A stretch of 58,401 nucleotides of DNA. It comes from Aquabacterium sp. (GTDB lineage Bacteria; Pseudomonadota; Gammaproteobacteria; Burkholderiales; Burkholderiaceae_C). The notes under the pieces are model-generated. The model was not told the DNA's origin. It searched no databases and saw only the letters and a list, made by a program, of their open reading frames with translations. This document shows, piece after piece, positions 39,635 through 51,722 of this stretch (position 1 is its first letter; the number at the start of each line of letters is the position of its first letter). The stretch spans positions 1-58,401 of the forward strand of contig NZ_JAIZVX010000005.1 of assembly GCF_021768455.1 (NCBI RefSeq). Reading direction: 5' to 3'. The position numbers and the translations under genes were made by a program.

Positions 39635-40438
39635 TCAGCTGGCGCCGCCCAAGCGTTTGAAAGGCCACCAGGAACGCGTGGCTGCGGGCTCGACCCCACC
39701 CTGCGCACGGACCAGTACCACCGCAATGTTATCCCGACCGCCGGCATCGTTGGCGGCAGACACGAGCGCCGCCCCCATGCTGGCGAGGTCGCTGTGCGCC
39801 GCCATGACCTCGGCAATCTGAGGATCGCGCAGCATGTCGGACAGCCCATCGGAGCACATCATGATGACGTCACCCGCCTGCAACTCGTGCTGGTGGGTTT
39901 CGAGCAAGACCAGGTCCTCCACCCCCAGGGCGCGGGTGACCAGGTTTTTGTTGGCAGCGTACTGAGCCTGTTCAGGCGTCAGGATGCCAGCATCAATTTG
40001 TTCCTGCAGTAACGAATGGTCTTTCGTGATCTGCTGCAACACCCCGTCTCGCCAGCGGTAGGCGCGGGAATCGCCAATGTGCCCCATGAGCAGTCGCCCA
40101 TGGCGGAACACGCCCAGAACCAGGGTCGTGCCCATCCCGGCGTAGGTCGGGTTGGAGTTGGCGGCGCTGAAAATGGCGCGGTTGGCGTTGTCGACGCAGA
40201 TGTCCATGGCGCGTCGGACGTCGTTGTCGCTGGCGTTCTCGGCGGCCTCTCGCAACCAGCGGCCCAATTCGGCCTTGATGAAGTCGCAGGCCATGCCACT
40301 GGCGACCTCGCCGGCGGCGTAACCACCCATGCCATCGGCCAGCACGGCCACGGCACAGCTTTCATCCAGGGCGATGGAATCTTCGTTGTTGGTGCGAACC
40401 CGCCCGGTATCGGTCTGACTGTAGAACTCAAAGTCCAT
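39635..40438 (-). CDS. PP2C-family protein serine/threonine phosphatase
   Basis: The 267-residue protein has all main PPM motifs: TNNEDSIAL, VLADGMGGYAAGEVAS (metal-binding DGxGG), GDSRAYRWRDG, CSDGLSDML and GGRDNIAVVLV. It binds two Mn/Mg ions and removes phosphate from Ser/Thr. It has no membrane segment. It lies between the Ser/Thr kinase and FHA genes on the same strand and is the expected opposing enzyme to the kinase, as in stp/PrpC-type pairs. Confidence 0.93.
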   Translation of the reverse strand: MDFEFYSQTDTGRVRTNNEDSIALDESCAVAVLADGMGGYAAGEVASGMACDFIKAELGRWLREAAENASDNDVRRAMDICVDNANRAIFSAANSNPTYAGMGTTLVLGVFRHGRLLMGHIGDSRAYRWRDGVLQQITKDHSLLQEQIDAGILTPEQAQYAANKNLVTRALGVEDLVLLETHQHELQAGDVIMMCSDGLSDMLRDPQIAEVMAAHSDLASMGAALVSAANDAGGRDNIAVVLVRAQGGVEPAATRSWWPFKRLGGAS

Positions 40439-40532
40439 GGGCAGATTGTCGCCTCGTTTTCAGGTTTGAACAGGGAGCCTGTCTGGCGAACTGGGGTGCC
40501 GCACCCACCCTTTTGCAAGGGCTGGCACGCAC

Positions 40533-42077
40533 TCAACCCAATTCGAGGTCCAGGTGCTGCAAGGCCAGGGCCACGGCGCGCAGGTCTTCTGCCAGATCGT
40601 GGCCGTTGGCGTAACGCGTGGTCGGGTGCTTTTCCAGGGCCAGCGCCACGATGTCGCCCAGGGCCACAGGCAGATCCGCCCGGATGCTGCACACATTGGG
40701 CACAGGCTCCTGACCGATGGCCCGCATCAAGGTGGCCATGGAATCGTTGCGGTAAGGCAGGTGACCGGTGAGCAGCTGAAAGAGGCTGACGCCAAGGGAG
40801 TAGAGGTCGCTGCGCCCGTCGATCGCTTGACCCGAGAGTTGCTCGGGCGACATGAAGGTGGGGGTGCCGAGCACCACGCCCGTGCGGGTTCGGGTGGCAT
40901 CGGCCACGCGGGCCACGCCAAAGTCCATGACCTTGACCCCACCTCGCACCAGGTCCACCATGATGTTGGCCGGTTTGACGTCGCGGTGCGTGACACCACG
41001 CGTGTGGGCGTAGGCCAAGGCATCGGCCACGCGGGCCATGATGGGCAGCAACTGGTGCACAGGCAGCAGGCGAGCGGGGTGCGCGTGGTGGCTCAGGTCC
41101 ACGCCCTCGATCAACTCCATCGCGATGTAGGCCAGGCCATCCTGCTCACCGGCGTCGATGATGCTGACGATGTCGGGATGGTGCAGGCGCCCGGCCATCT
41201 CGGCCTCCCGCAGGAAGCGGGCGCGGGCATCGGCCAGTTCCTCGCCCTGAAACTCCGAGGCCAGGGCCATGGTCTTGAGGGCCACGTGGCGGTCCGTGGC
41301 CGGGTCATAACCCAGGTAGACCGCGCCCATGGCGCCCTTGCCAATCTGCTTTTCCAACAGGTATTTGCCCAGCTCGCGCTGGTTGACCTTGGGCATGGGC
41401 CTCGGTGGCACCGTGCCCCAGGTGTTGGCCGTGGCCGATTGGGCGAGGCCGCGCGCGCGCATCAGGCGGATCTTGACCTGACGCCACTGCGGGTCGATGT
41501 CGGCCATGTGCTCGTAGACATCGCGGGCGCAGTCGTAACGGCTGTCGCGCTCGAAGGCCAGGGCAATGCGCTCGAAGGTCTCCAGCGCCGCCTCGCGGTG
41601 ACCTGCCTCCGGGAAGAAGCCGCGCAGGGTCTCCCAGGCCTGGTCGATGGGCCCCTCGCCCAGAACCTGCAAGGCGCGCTGGATCCGAGCCAGGCTTTGC
41701 GGATCGGCGCCAGGCCAGATATGCCCGGACTGCATGTCGGCCAGTGGCTGCGGCAGGGTGCTCGGCGCAAAGTCATCGTCAAACTGGGACGAAACCCGGA
41801 AGCCGGAAGATGCGCCACGCCCCAGGTTGTCGGGCACGTCGAGGTAGGACAGGACCGTCTCCGGCCCTTCGTCGACCTCAAAGCCATGAGAGGATCGCTC
41901 GCGGCGGCGGCGCCCCTCACCAGGCTGGGTATCGGGCGCATCGGTGGACGACGCCCATACCGCCCCTGACGCCACAGCCCCCCGCCGGAAGGGCCGGTTC
42001 CGCAGCAACCACAGCAGCAGGCCACCGGCAACCAACAACAACAGGGCGATGACCAACAGCGTCAGGATCAGGGACAT
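40533..42077 (-). CDS. Membrane-anchored serine/threonine protein kinase
   Basis: The 514-residue protein starts with one membrane helix (about 3-24) ending in WLLRNRPFRRG, so the rest is cytosolic. Residues 30-220 are a variable, partly helical region. The Hanks-type kinase domain covers about 232-505: glycine loop IGKGAMGAVYLG, VALKTMALA (ATP-binding Lys), catalytic THRDVKPANIMV (about 363-374), metal loop KVMDFGVARV (about 382-391) and GTPTFMSPEQLSG (activation segment and APE-like motif). It is an RD-type kinase, so autophosphorylation control is likely. It sits 6 bp after terC, with the PP2C and FHA genes downstream. Confidence 0.93.
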   Translation of the reverse strand: MSLILTLLVIALLLLVAGGLLLWLLRNRPFRRGAVASGAVWASSTDAPDTQPGEGRRRRERSSHGFEVDEGPETVLSYLDVPDNLGRGASSGFRVSSQFDDDFAPSTLPQPLADMQSGHIWPGADPQSLARIQRALQVLGEGPIDQAWETLRGFFPEAGHREAALETFERIALAFERDSRYDCARDVYEHMADIDPQWRQVKIRLMRARGLAQSATANTWGTVPPRPMPKVNQRELGKYLLEKQIGKGAMGAVYLGYDPATDRHVALKTMALASEFQGEELADARARFLREAEMAGRLHHPDIVSIIDAGEQDGLAYIAMELIEGVDLSHHAHPARLLPVHQLLPIMARVADALAYAHTRGVTHRDVKPANIMVDLVRGGVKVMDFGVARVADATRTRTGVVLGTPTFMSPEQLSGQAIDGRSDLYSLGVSLFQLLTGHLPYRNDSMATLMRAIGQEPVPNVCSIRADLPVALGDIVALALEKHPTTRYANGHDLAEDLRAVALALQHLDLELG

Positions 42078-42083
42078 GGGAAT

Positions 42084-42779
42084 TCAAGTCTCGGCGGCCG
42101 CCCGCTTTGCCAGCATCGTACCCATGGCCAGCACAAACAAGGCGCCCAGCCCCCCCGCAATGAGGTGGACCTTGTCGCTTTCCGGCACATAGGCCTGGAT
42201 GGCAGGGTCCCCCACGGCGAGCGAGCCAGCGATCCAGCCCAGCAACATGCCACCCGCTGTGATGATGATCGGGAACCGGTCCATCAGTTTGAGCACCAGG
42301 GTGCTGCCCCACACGATGATGGGGATGCTGACCAGCAGGCCGAAGATCACCAGTGGCATCTCGTGGCCCGGGTGCCCCGAGCCCTGGGCCGCACCAGCAA
42401 TGCCGATGACGTTGTCCACGCTCATGACGAAGTCGGCCACGATGATGGTCTTGATGGCGCCCAGCAGGCGATCACTGGCCTGAACGTCGTGCTCTTCGTC
42501 TTCCGGCACCAGCAGCTTGATGCCGATCCAGATCAGCAGCACTGCCCCCACCAGCTTGAGGAAGGGCAGTTTCAGCAGCGACATCGCGAAGAAAATCAGG
42601 ATGACGCGCAGGACGATGGCGCCAACCGTGCCCCAGATGATGCCCTTGTTGCGCAATGCAGGGGGCAGGTTGCGGCAGGCGAGTGCGATGACCACGGCGT
42701 TGTCGCCGCCCAGGAGGATGTCGATCATCACGATCTGGCCCACTGCGAGCCAGAATTCGGGGGTCAGGAAGGCTTCCAT
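42084..42779 (-). CDS. TerC/YjbE family integral membrane protein
   Basis: The 231-residue protein has about seven membrane helices with the acidic motifs typical of TerC: DILLGGDNAVVIALACRNL and ADFVMSVDNVIGIAGAAQG. The membrane-embedded Asp residues are thought to bind or carry metal ions such as Mn(II). Family members are linked to tellurite resistance, alkaline pH response and manganese export. Gene order sucCD-terC-pilA is common in Comamonadaceae. The Ser/Thr kinase gene begins 6 bp downstream. A terminator at 42795-42819 separates it from sucD. Confidence 0.9.
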   Translation of the reverse strand: MEAFLTPEFWLAVGQIVMIDILLGGDNAVVIALACRNLPPALRNKGIIWGTVGAIVLRVILIFFAMSLLKLPFLKLVGAVLLIWIGIKLLVPEDEEHDVQASDRLLGAIKTIIVADFVMSVDNVIGIAGAAQGSGHPGHEMPLVIFGLLVSIPIIVWGSTLVLKLMDRFPIIITAGGMLLGWIAGSLAVGDPAIQAYVPESDKVHLIAGGLGALFVLAMGTMLAKRAAAET

Positions 42780-42794
42780 CTTGTCTCTTCAATG

Positions 42795-42819
42795 AAAACA
42801 GCCCCTGAGGCAGGGGCTG
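42795..42819 (-). terminator. Rho-independent terminator after sucD
   Basis: Arms agcccctg (42800-42807) and caggggct (42812-42819) surround a short loop. On the minus strand the stem is followed by GTTTTC, which ends the sucCD message ahead of terC. Confidence 0.75.
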
Positions 42820-42909
42820 GGTGGGTGAGAGGGCCTCACCAGGGGGCGGGCAGTTCGACCGCACAACCAAACCAGGGCTGGCATCGCCCTCCCTGGTTGA
42901 TCACGAGGA

Positions 42910-43803
42910 TCAGAGCAGGCCCTTGAGCAGGCGGCCCATTTCCGACGGGTTGCGGGTGATGGTGAAGCCGCACTCTTCCATGATGGCGAGCTTGGCATCG
43001 GCCGTGTCGGCGCCACCGGAGATCAGCGCGCCGGCGTGGCCCATGCGCTTGCCCGGAGGGGCGGTCACACCAGCGATGAAGCCGACGACCGGCTTCTTCA
43101 TGTTGGCCTTGCACCAGAGGGCGGCTTCGGCTTCGTCCGGACCACCGATTTCACCGATCATGATGACGGCGTCGGTGTCGGGGTCGTCGTTGAAGGCCTT
43201 CATGACGTCGATGTGCTTCAGGCCGTTGATGGGGTCACCACCAATGCCCACGGCGCTCGATTGACCCAGACCGATTTCGGTCAACTGGGCAACGGCTTCG
43301 TACGTCAGGGTGCCCGAGCGGGACACCACACCGATGCGACCCTTGCGGTGGATGTGACCGGGCATGATGCCGATCTTGATCTCTTCCGGGGTGATCAGAC
43401 CAGGGCAGTTGGGGCCCAGCAGCAGGGTCTTCTTGCCACCGGCGGCTTCCTTGGCCTTCATGCGGTTGCGCACTTCCAGCATGTCCTTGACAGGGATGCC
43501 TTCGGTGATGGCGATCACCAGGTCCAGATCGGCCTCAACGGCTTCCCAGATGGCGGCGGCAGCGCCGGCGGGCGGCACGTAGATGACCGACACGGTGGCG
43601 CCGGTCTGGCCAGCAGCTTCCTTGACGGAGGCGTAGATGGGGATGTCCGAGAACTTCTCGCCCGCCTTCTTCGGGTTCACGCCTGCGACGAAAGCGTTTT
43701 TGCCGTTGGCGTAGGCCTGGCAGCCCAGGGTATGGAATTGACCGGTCTTGCCCGTGATGCCTTGGGTGATGACCTTGGTGTCTTTGTTGATGAAAATGCT
43801 CAT
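42910..43803 (-). CDS. sucD: Succinate-CoA ligase, alpha subunit
   Basis: The 297-residue subunit starts MSIFINKDTKVITQGITGKT, the CoA-binding Rossmann fold. It contains the phospho-His loop GKRMGHAGALISGG (His256) that carries phosphate during the reaction. Together with SucC it converts succinyl-CoA, ADP (or GDP) and phosphate to succinate, CoA and ATP in the TCA cycle. sucC ends 26 bp upstream. Length and motifs are normal. Confidence 0.97.
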   Translation of the reverse strand: MSIFINKDTKVITQGITGKTGQFHTLGCQAYANGKNAFVAGVNPKKAGEKFSDIPIYASVKEAAGQTGATVSVIYVPPAGAAAAIWEAVEADLDLVIAITEGIPVKDMLEVRNRMKAKEAAGGKKTLLLGPNCPGLITPEEIKIGIMPGHIHRKGRIGVVSRSGTLTYEAVAQLTEIGLGQSSAVGIGGDPINGLKHIDVMKAFNDDPDTDAVIMIGEIGGPDEAEAALWCKANMKKPVVGFIAGVTAPPGKRMGHAGALISGGADTADAKLAIMEECGFTITRNPSEMGRLLKGLL

Positions 43804-43829
43804 GGCGAAGTCTTTCTGGTCAAGTTCGT

Positions 43830-44990
<1,161 letters not shown>

Positions 44991-45175
44991 GGGTGTCTCG
45001 CAGTCTGGTGTTGCGTTCTTGTCGAACATGACAAAGCCGCACTCGGCCGATCAGGCTGGTGCGGCGCCACGCTGTCAAGGGGATGTCTTGTTGCGTTGCA
45101 GCGCGCAAGGATAGCACCGTCGGCCTCCTCGACGGGTGTTCCACCCTGCCACGGAGAGGCCAAAGCTCGGGATTG

Positions 45176-45195
45176 ATCAAGGGTTTACCCTTGAT
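45176..45195. promoter_or_regulatory. 8-bp inverted repeat upstream of sucCD
   Basis: Arms atcaaggg (45176-45183) and cccttgat (45188-45195) are perfect, with a 4-nt centre (ttta). It lies about 190 bp upstream of sucC and just downstream of recX, so it could be an operator for sucCD or the 3' hairpin of the recA-recX message. The regulator is unknown. Confidence 0.4.
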
Positions 45196-45221
45196 TTACT
45201 CACCAAAGCGCGGCGTTGCAA

Positions 45222-45746
45222 TCAAGCTTCGTCGCCCTCCGCATCGCTCAGGCCCTCGCCCTTCACGACGCGGCGCACCACATCGCCGGCGAAGCCACGG
45301 CCAGCCAGGAAGCGCATTTGCTTGGCGCGTTCGGCCAGGTCTTGCGGAGGGCTGCCAAAACGGCGCAGCCACAGCGCGTGGGCGCGCTCGAACTCGGTGG
45401 CCTTGAGGGACTGGATCGCCTCACGGGCGATGTCGGGCGGCAGTTGGTGCTGGGCCAGTTCGGCCTGCACGCGGGCCGCACCGTGACGGGCTGCCTTGCG
45501 GTGCAGCACCGAATCGGCAAAGCGCTGGGCGGAGAGCAGGCCTTTGGCCTCGAGTTCGTCAAGCACCCGCTCAAGCTGCTCGGGCGACTCGGCATGGGGG
45601 GCGAGTTTGCGCACCAACTCGACCCGCGAGTGCTCTCGGGCAGCCAGGTACTTCAGCGCCCGGCCCTTGAGCGAGAGGCCGGGCATGCCCCGGCGCCTGC
45701 CCTGGGCCGCCGCCTCGCCAGCGACCAAGCCCTCCACCGGCTTCAT
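45222..45746 (-). CDS. recX: RecX, regulatory protein of RecA
   Basis: The 174-residue protein is built of the repeated three-helix units of RecX: LSLKGRALKYLAAREHSRVE, LDELEAKGLLSAQRFADSVL and later RFGSPPQDLAERAKQMRFLA. RecX binds RecA filaments and limits strand exchange. It begins 7 bp after recA on the same strand, the standard operon. Length is normal. Confidence 0.93.
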   Translation of the reverse strand: MKPVEGLVAGEAAAQGRRRGMPGLSLKGRALKYLAAREHSRVELVRKLAPHAESPEQLERVLDELEAKGLLSAQRFADSVLHRKAARHGAARVQAELAQHQLPPDIAREAIQSLKATEFERAHALWLRRFGSPPQDLAERAKQMRFLAGRGFAGDVVRRVVKGEGLSDAEGDEA

Positions 45747-45753
45747 GCCGGCG

Positions 45754-46815
45754 TCACTCGTCGGCCGCAGCCGGGGCCGACTTCACGGCCGGCGGCAGCA
45801 GGGCCACGTCGAGCGACTGGCGGATCTTGTTTTCGATCTCGCGGGCCAAGTCCGGGTTCTCGCGCAGGAATTCGCGGGCGTTGTCTTTGCCCTGACCGAT
45901 CTTCTCGCCGTTGTAGGCATACCAGGAGCCGGACTTCTCTACGACCTTGGCGGTGACGCCCAGGTCGATGACCTCGCCTTCGCGGCTGATGCCTTCCCCG
46001 TAGAGGATGTCGAACTCGGCGGTCTTGAAGGGGGGCGAGACCTTGTTCTTGACGACCTTGACCTTGGTTTCGTTGCCGATGACGTCGTCGCCCTTCTTGA
46101 TCGAGCCGATGCGGCGGATGTCGAGGCGGACCGATGCGTAGAACTTCAGGGCGTTGCCGCCGGTGGTGGTTTCGGGCGAACCGAACATCACGCCGATCTT
46201 CATGCGGATCTGGTTGATGAAGATGACCATGCAGTTGGTCTTCTTGATCGTGGCGGTCAGTTTGCGGAGGGCCTGGCTCATCAGGCGGGCCTGCAAACCG
46301 GGCAGGGCATCGCCCATCTCGCCTTCGAGTTCGGCCTTCGGGGTCAGGGCGGCCACCGAGTCGACGACGATCAGGTCGACCGAACCGGAACGCACCAGGG
46401 CATCGACGATTTCCAGGGCCTGCTCGCCGGTGTCGGGCTGGGAGATCAGCAGGTCCTGCAGGTTGACGCCGAGTTTCTGGGCGTATTGGGCGTCGAGGGC
46501 GTGCTCGGCGTCGATGAAGGCACAAACGCCGGCCTGCTTCTGCATTTCGGCAATGACCTGGAGGGTCAGCGTGGTCTTGCCCGAGGATTCCGGGCCGTAG
46601 ATTTCGACCACCCGGCCGCGGGGCAGGCCACCCACGCCCAGGGCGATGTCCAGCCCAAGAGAGCCGGTGGACACGACCTGGATGTCCTCCACCACCTCGC
46701 CCTCACCCAGGCGCATGATGGAGCCCTTGCCGAACTGCTTTTCAATCTGGGCCAGCGCCACTTGCAGGGCTTTGGCTTTTTCGGCGCTGAGGGCGGACTT
46801 GGCGGTGGCTTCCAT
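45754..46815 (-). CDS. recA: RecA recombinase
   Basis: The 353-residue protein starts [20 protein letters not shown]; the Walker A P-loop is [11 protein letters not shown], followed by [19 protein letters not shown] and the DNA-binding L2 region [20 protein letters not shown]. It promotes strand exchange and activates LexA cleavage. ATG 46815 gives the family's normal length; the open frame upstream covers a LexA box and promoter and is non-coding. recX follows. Confidence 0.98.
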   Translation of the reverse strand: MEATAKSALSAEKAKALQVALAQIEKQFGKGSIMRLGEGEVVEDIQVVSTGSLGLDIALGVGGLPRGRVVEIYGPESSGKTTLTLQVIAEMQKQAGVCAFIDAEHALDAQYAQKLGVNLQDLLISQPDTGEQALEIVDALVRSGSVDLIVVDSVAALTPKAELEGEMGDALPGLQARLMSQALRKLTATIKKTNCMVIFINQIRMKIGVMFGSPETTTGGNALKFYASVRLDIRRIGSIKKGDDVIGNETKVKVVKNKVSPPFKTAEFDILYGEGISREGEVIDLGVTAKVVEKSGSWYAYNGEKIGQGKDNAREFLRENPDLAREIENKIRQSLDVALLPPAVKSAPAAADE

Positions 46816-46911
46816 GGGTTTCTCCGATGAGGCGGCGACGGGGCGGCGCAGGGCAAACAGGGGGGCAACGAAGGCTCGGCGGATGACGCCGGGCCGTGCA
46901 ATCTGGTCGCC

Positions 46912-46941
46912 ATTATGGCAAAAGCTGGATGTTTGTACAGT
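46912..46941 (-). promoter_or_regulatory. LexA (SOS) box and promoter of recA
   Basis: On the minus strand CTGTACAAACATCCAG (46926-46941) fits the LexA consensus CTG-N10-CAG and is preceded by TA, as in strong boxes. A CATAAT -10-like hexamer lies just downstream (46912-46917), so LexA binding would cover the promoter. This is direct sequence support for SOS induction of recA-recX. Confidence 0.78.
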
Positions 46942-47026
46942 ACCCCTTCGCAATAAATTCTCCCCTCTGAAGTGGGTTCCCGCGCTCATTTGCTGCGCCG
47001 CAGCAATTCCGCGTAGACTGGGGCGC

Positions 47027-48196
47027 ATGAGCCGACCCACGCCGCGCAAGTCCCCATCCCCTCGCACCACCGGCACCGCCGCCCGCAAGGCCACCAAAGC
47101 AGCCCCCCAGCGACAGCGACCTGTCGTCGACCTGGCCTTGCAGGGGGGTGGCTCTCACGGGGCCTTCACCTGGGGCGTGCTCGACCGCCTGCTGGACGAC
47201 GACGGCCTGGACTTCTCCGGGCTCTCGGGCACCAGCGCCGGGGCGCTCAATGGCGCGGTGCTGCTGAGCGGCTACGTGCAGGGCTTCGAGGGCCACGCCA
47301 CGGCCGCCTTTGCCGAGCGTGACGCCCTCGCCCGCCGCAGCGCCCAGAAGTCGCTGCACGATTTCTGGCGGGACGTCAGCCAGCACGGCCCCCTGTTTTC
47401 GCCACTGAGCATCCAGTCCAACGGCATCTTCAAGAACCAGTTCAACTTCGACCAGTTCCCGGCCTACCAGTGGCTGAATGTGTTCATGCGCTCGTTCAGC
47501 CCGTATGAGTTCAACCCGCTCAACCTCAACCCCTTGAAAGACGTGCTGGTGCGCCATGTCGACGTCGAGGCCCTGCACAAAGGCTGCGCCCACTGCGGGA
47601 TCCCGCTGTTCGTGACGGCCACCTCGGTGCGCACGGGGCAGGCGCGCGTGTTCACCGCCGAAGAGCTCACGGTGGACGCGCTCATGGCCTCGGCCTGTCT
47701 GCCCTTTGTCTTTCAGGCCGTGGAGATCGATGGCGAGGGCTACTGGGACGGCGGCTACACCGGCAACCCCGCCATCTACCCCCTGGTCTACAACACCCCG
47801 GTCAACGACATCCTGCTGGTGCGCCTGACCCCGCTGCAGCGCGACGACCATCCCACGCGCAGCATTGACATCATCGACCGGCTGAGCGAAATCACCTTCA
47901 ACGCCAGCCTGATCGCCGAGATGCGCGCCATCAGCTTCGTGAAGCGCCTGCTGAAGGAAGACAAGGTCGACCCGGGACGCTACAAGAACCTGCACCTGCA
48001 CATGGTGGCCGACGACGAGGGCCTCGCGCCCTTCAATGCCTCGAGCAAGTTCAACACCGACTGGGCCTTCCTGCAGGAGTTGCACCGCCTGGGCCACAAG
48101 GCCGCCGACGCCTGGCTGGCCGCGCACCGCGATGACATCGGGACGCGCAGCAGCTTTGACATCGAATCGGTCTTCCTCAAGCAACCGCCCGCTTGA
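47027..48196 (+). CDS. Patatin-like phospholipase
   Basis: The 389-residue protein has an N-terminal basic, disordered segment (1-30), then the patatin fold. The oxyanion loop is [15 protein letters not shown], the nucleophile is Ser70 in [13 protein letters not shown] (GxSxG), and the catalytic Asp241 lies in [11 protein letters not shown] (DGG). It should hydrolyse acyl ester bonds of lipids by a Ser-Asp dyad. No signal peptide or PlpD-type outer-membrane barrel is present, so it is cytosolic or secreted by an unrecognised route. It is divergent from recA. Confidence 0.92.
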   Translation: MSRPTPRKSPSPRTTGTAARKATKAAPQRQRPVVDLALQGGGSHGAFTWGVLDRLLDDDGLDFSGLSGTSAGALNGAVLLSGYVQGFEGHATAAFAERDALARRSAQKSLHDFWRDVSQHGPLFSPLSIQSNGIFKNQFNFDQFPAYQWLNVFMRSFSPYEFNPLNLNPLKDVLVRHVDVEALHKGCAHCGIPLFVTATSVRTGQARVFTAEELTVDALMASACLPFVFQAVEIDGEGYWDGGYTGNPAIYPLVYNTPVNDILLVRLTPLQRDDHPTRSIDIIDRLSEITFNASLIAEMRAISFVKRLLKEDKVDPGRYKNLHLHMVADDEGLAPFNASSKFNTDWAFLQELHRLGHKAADAWLAAHRDDIGTRSSFDIESVFLKQPPA

Positions 48197-48281
48197 TCTC
48201 CGACAAGGACGGCCCCGAACCCAAAGGGCACCATGGTCTCAACGATTCCCTCACCCGCTGAGACCACAAAGAGGAGCCCTC

Positions 48282-48518
48282 ATGGTTCAAGACCACCACC
48301 CCCTGATCAAGGACTTCCCCGAGTTCAAGGACCGCATCCACGCGCTCAAGACCTCCAGCAGCCACTTTGCCAAGCTGGAACGCGAGTACGAAGAGGTCGA
48401 CAAGGCCGTGATCCGGCTGGAAACCGGCGTCGAGCATGGCTCCAGCGCCGAACTCGAGCAGAAGAAGCTGCAGCGCGTGAGCCTGAAGGACGAGCTCTAC
48501 GCCTTGCTGAAGGCCTGA
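48282..48518 (+). CDS. YdcH family protein (DUF465)
   Basis: The 78-residue product is predicted to be two helices forming a coiled-coil hairpin; it contains HPLIKDFPEFKDRIHALKTS and ends KLQRVSLKDELYALL, both typical of DUF465/YdcH proteins. A GAGGAG ribosome-binding site precedes ATG 48282. The function is unknown. It follows the phospholipase by 85 bp on the same strand. Confidence 0.88.
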   Translation: MVQDHHPLIKDFPEFKDRIHALKTSSSHFAKLEREYEEVDKAVIRLETGVEHGSSAELEQKKLQRVSLKDELYALLKA

Positions 48519-48718
48519 TCCCCACCGTTTTCAAGGCATCGCCGGATGCCGCCTGACCGGGCGGTGACGGCGCCTATGGGCTCGGCGTCACAAGCGCCGC
48601 GCCCTTTCCCATTGGCCCGATGGGCGGCCCCCGCTTTCCGGGCCCAGTCGGTGGTATTTCCGATGCAGCCGTTTCTCCGCGGGGATTCGTCAGGCCGCGC
48701 CTCGTAAAATGGCGGGCT

Positions 48719-51532
<2,814 letters not shown>

Positions 51533-51722
51533 CGGTTCGCACAATGCCCCGCGATTGAGGGGCCTGCCGTTTCGGGTGCTTACAGAAGAGCCCCTTTGCA
51601 GCATTTGCCCCCTGGGCGGCCGTGGCACAGTCGCCCCACGGCCAGGCCCTTGGAGAACCGGACAGCGCGCACCGCGATGCCCCGTGACCTGACCGCCCCT
51701 CGTCAGGTTCTGTGGTTTGCCC

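Noticed and set aside
48519-48718. Possible B12 or SAH riboswitch before metH
   Set aside because: No recognisable B12-box or SAH riboswitch core was found in the 200 bp; only generic GC-rich hairpins.
51546-51563. Terminator after metH
   Set aside because: A 5-bp stem (gcccc/ggggc) is present but there is no T run and the loop is long.
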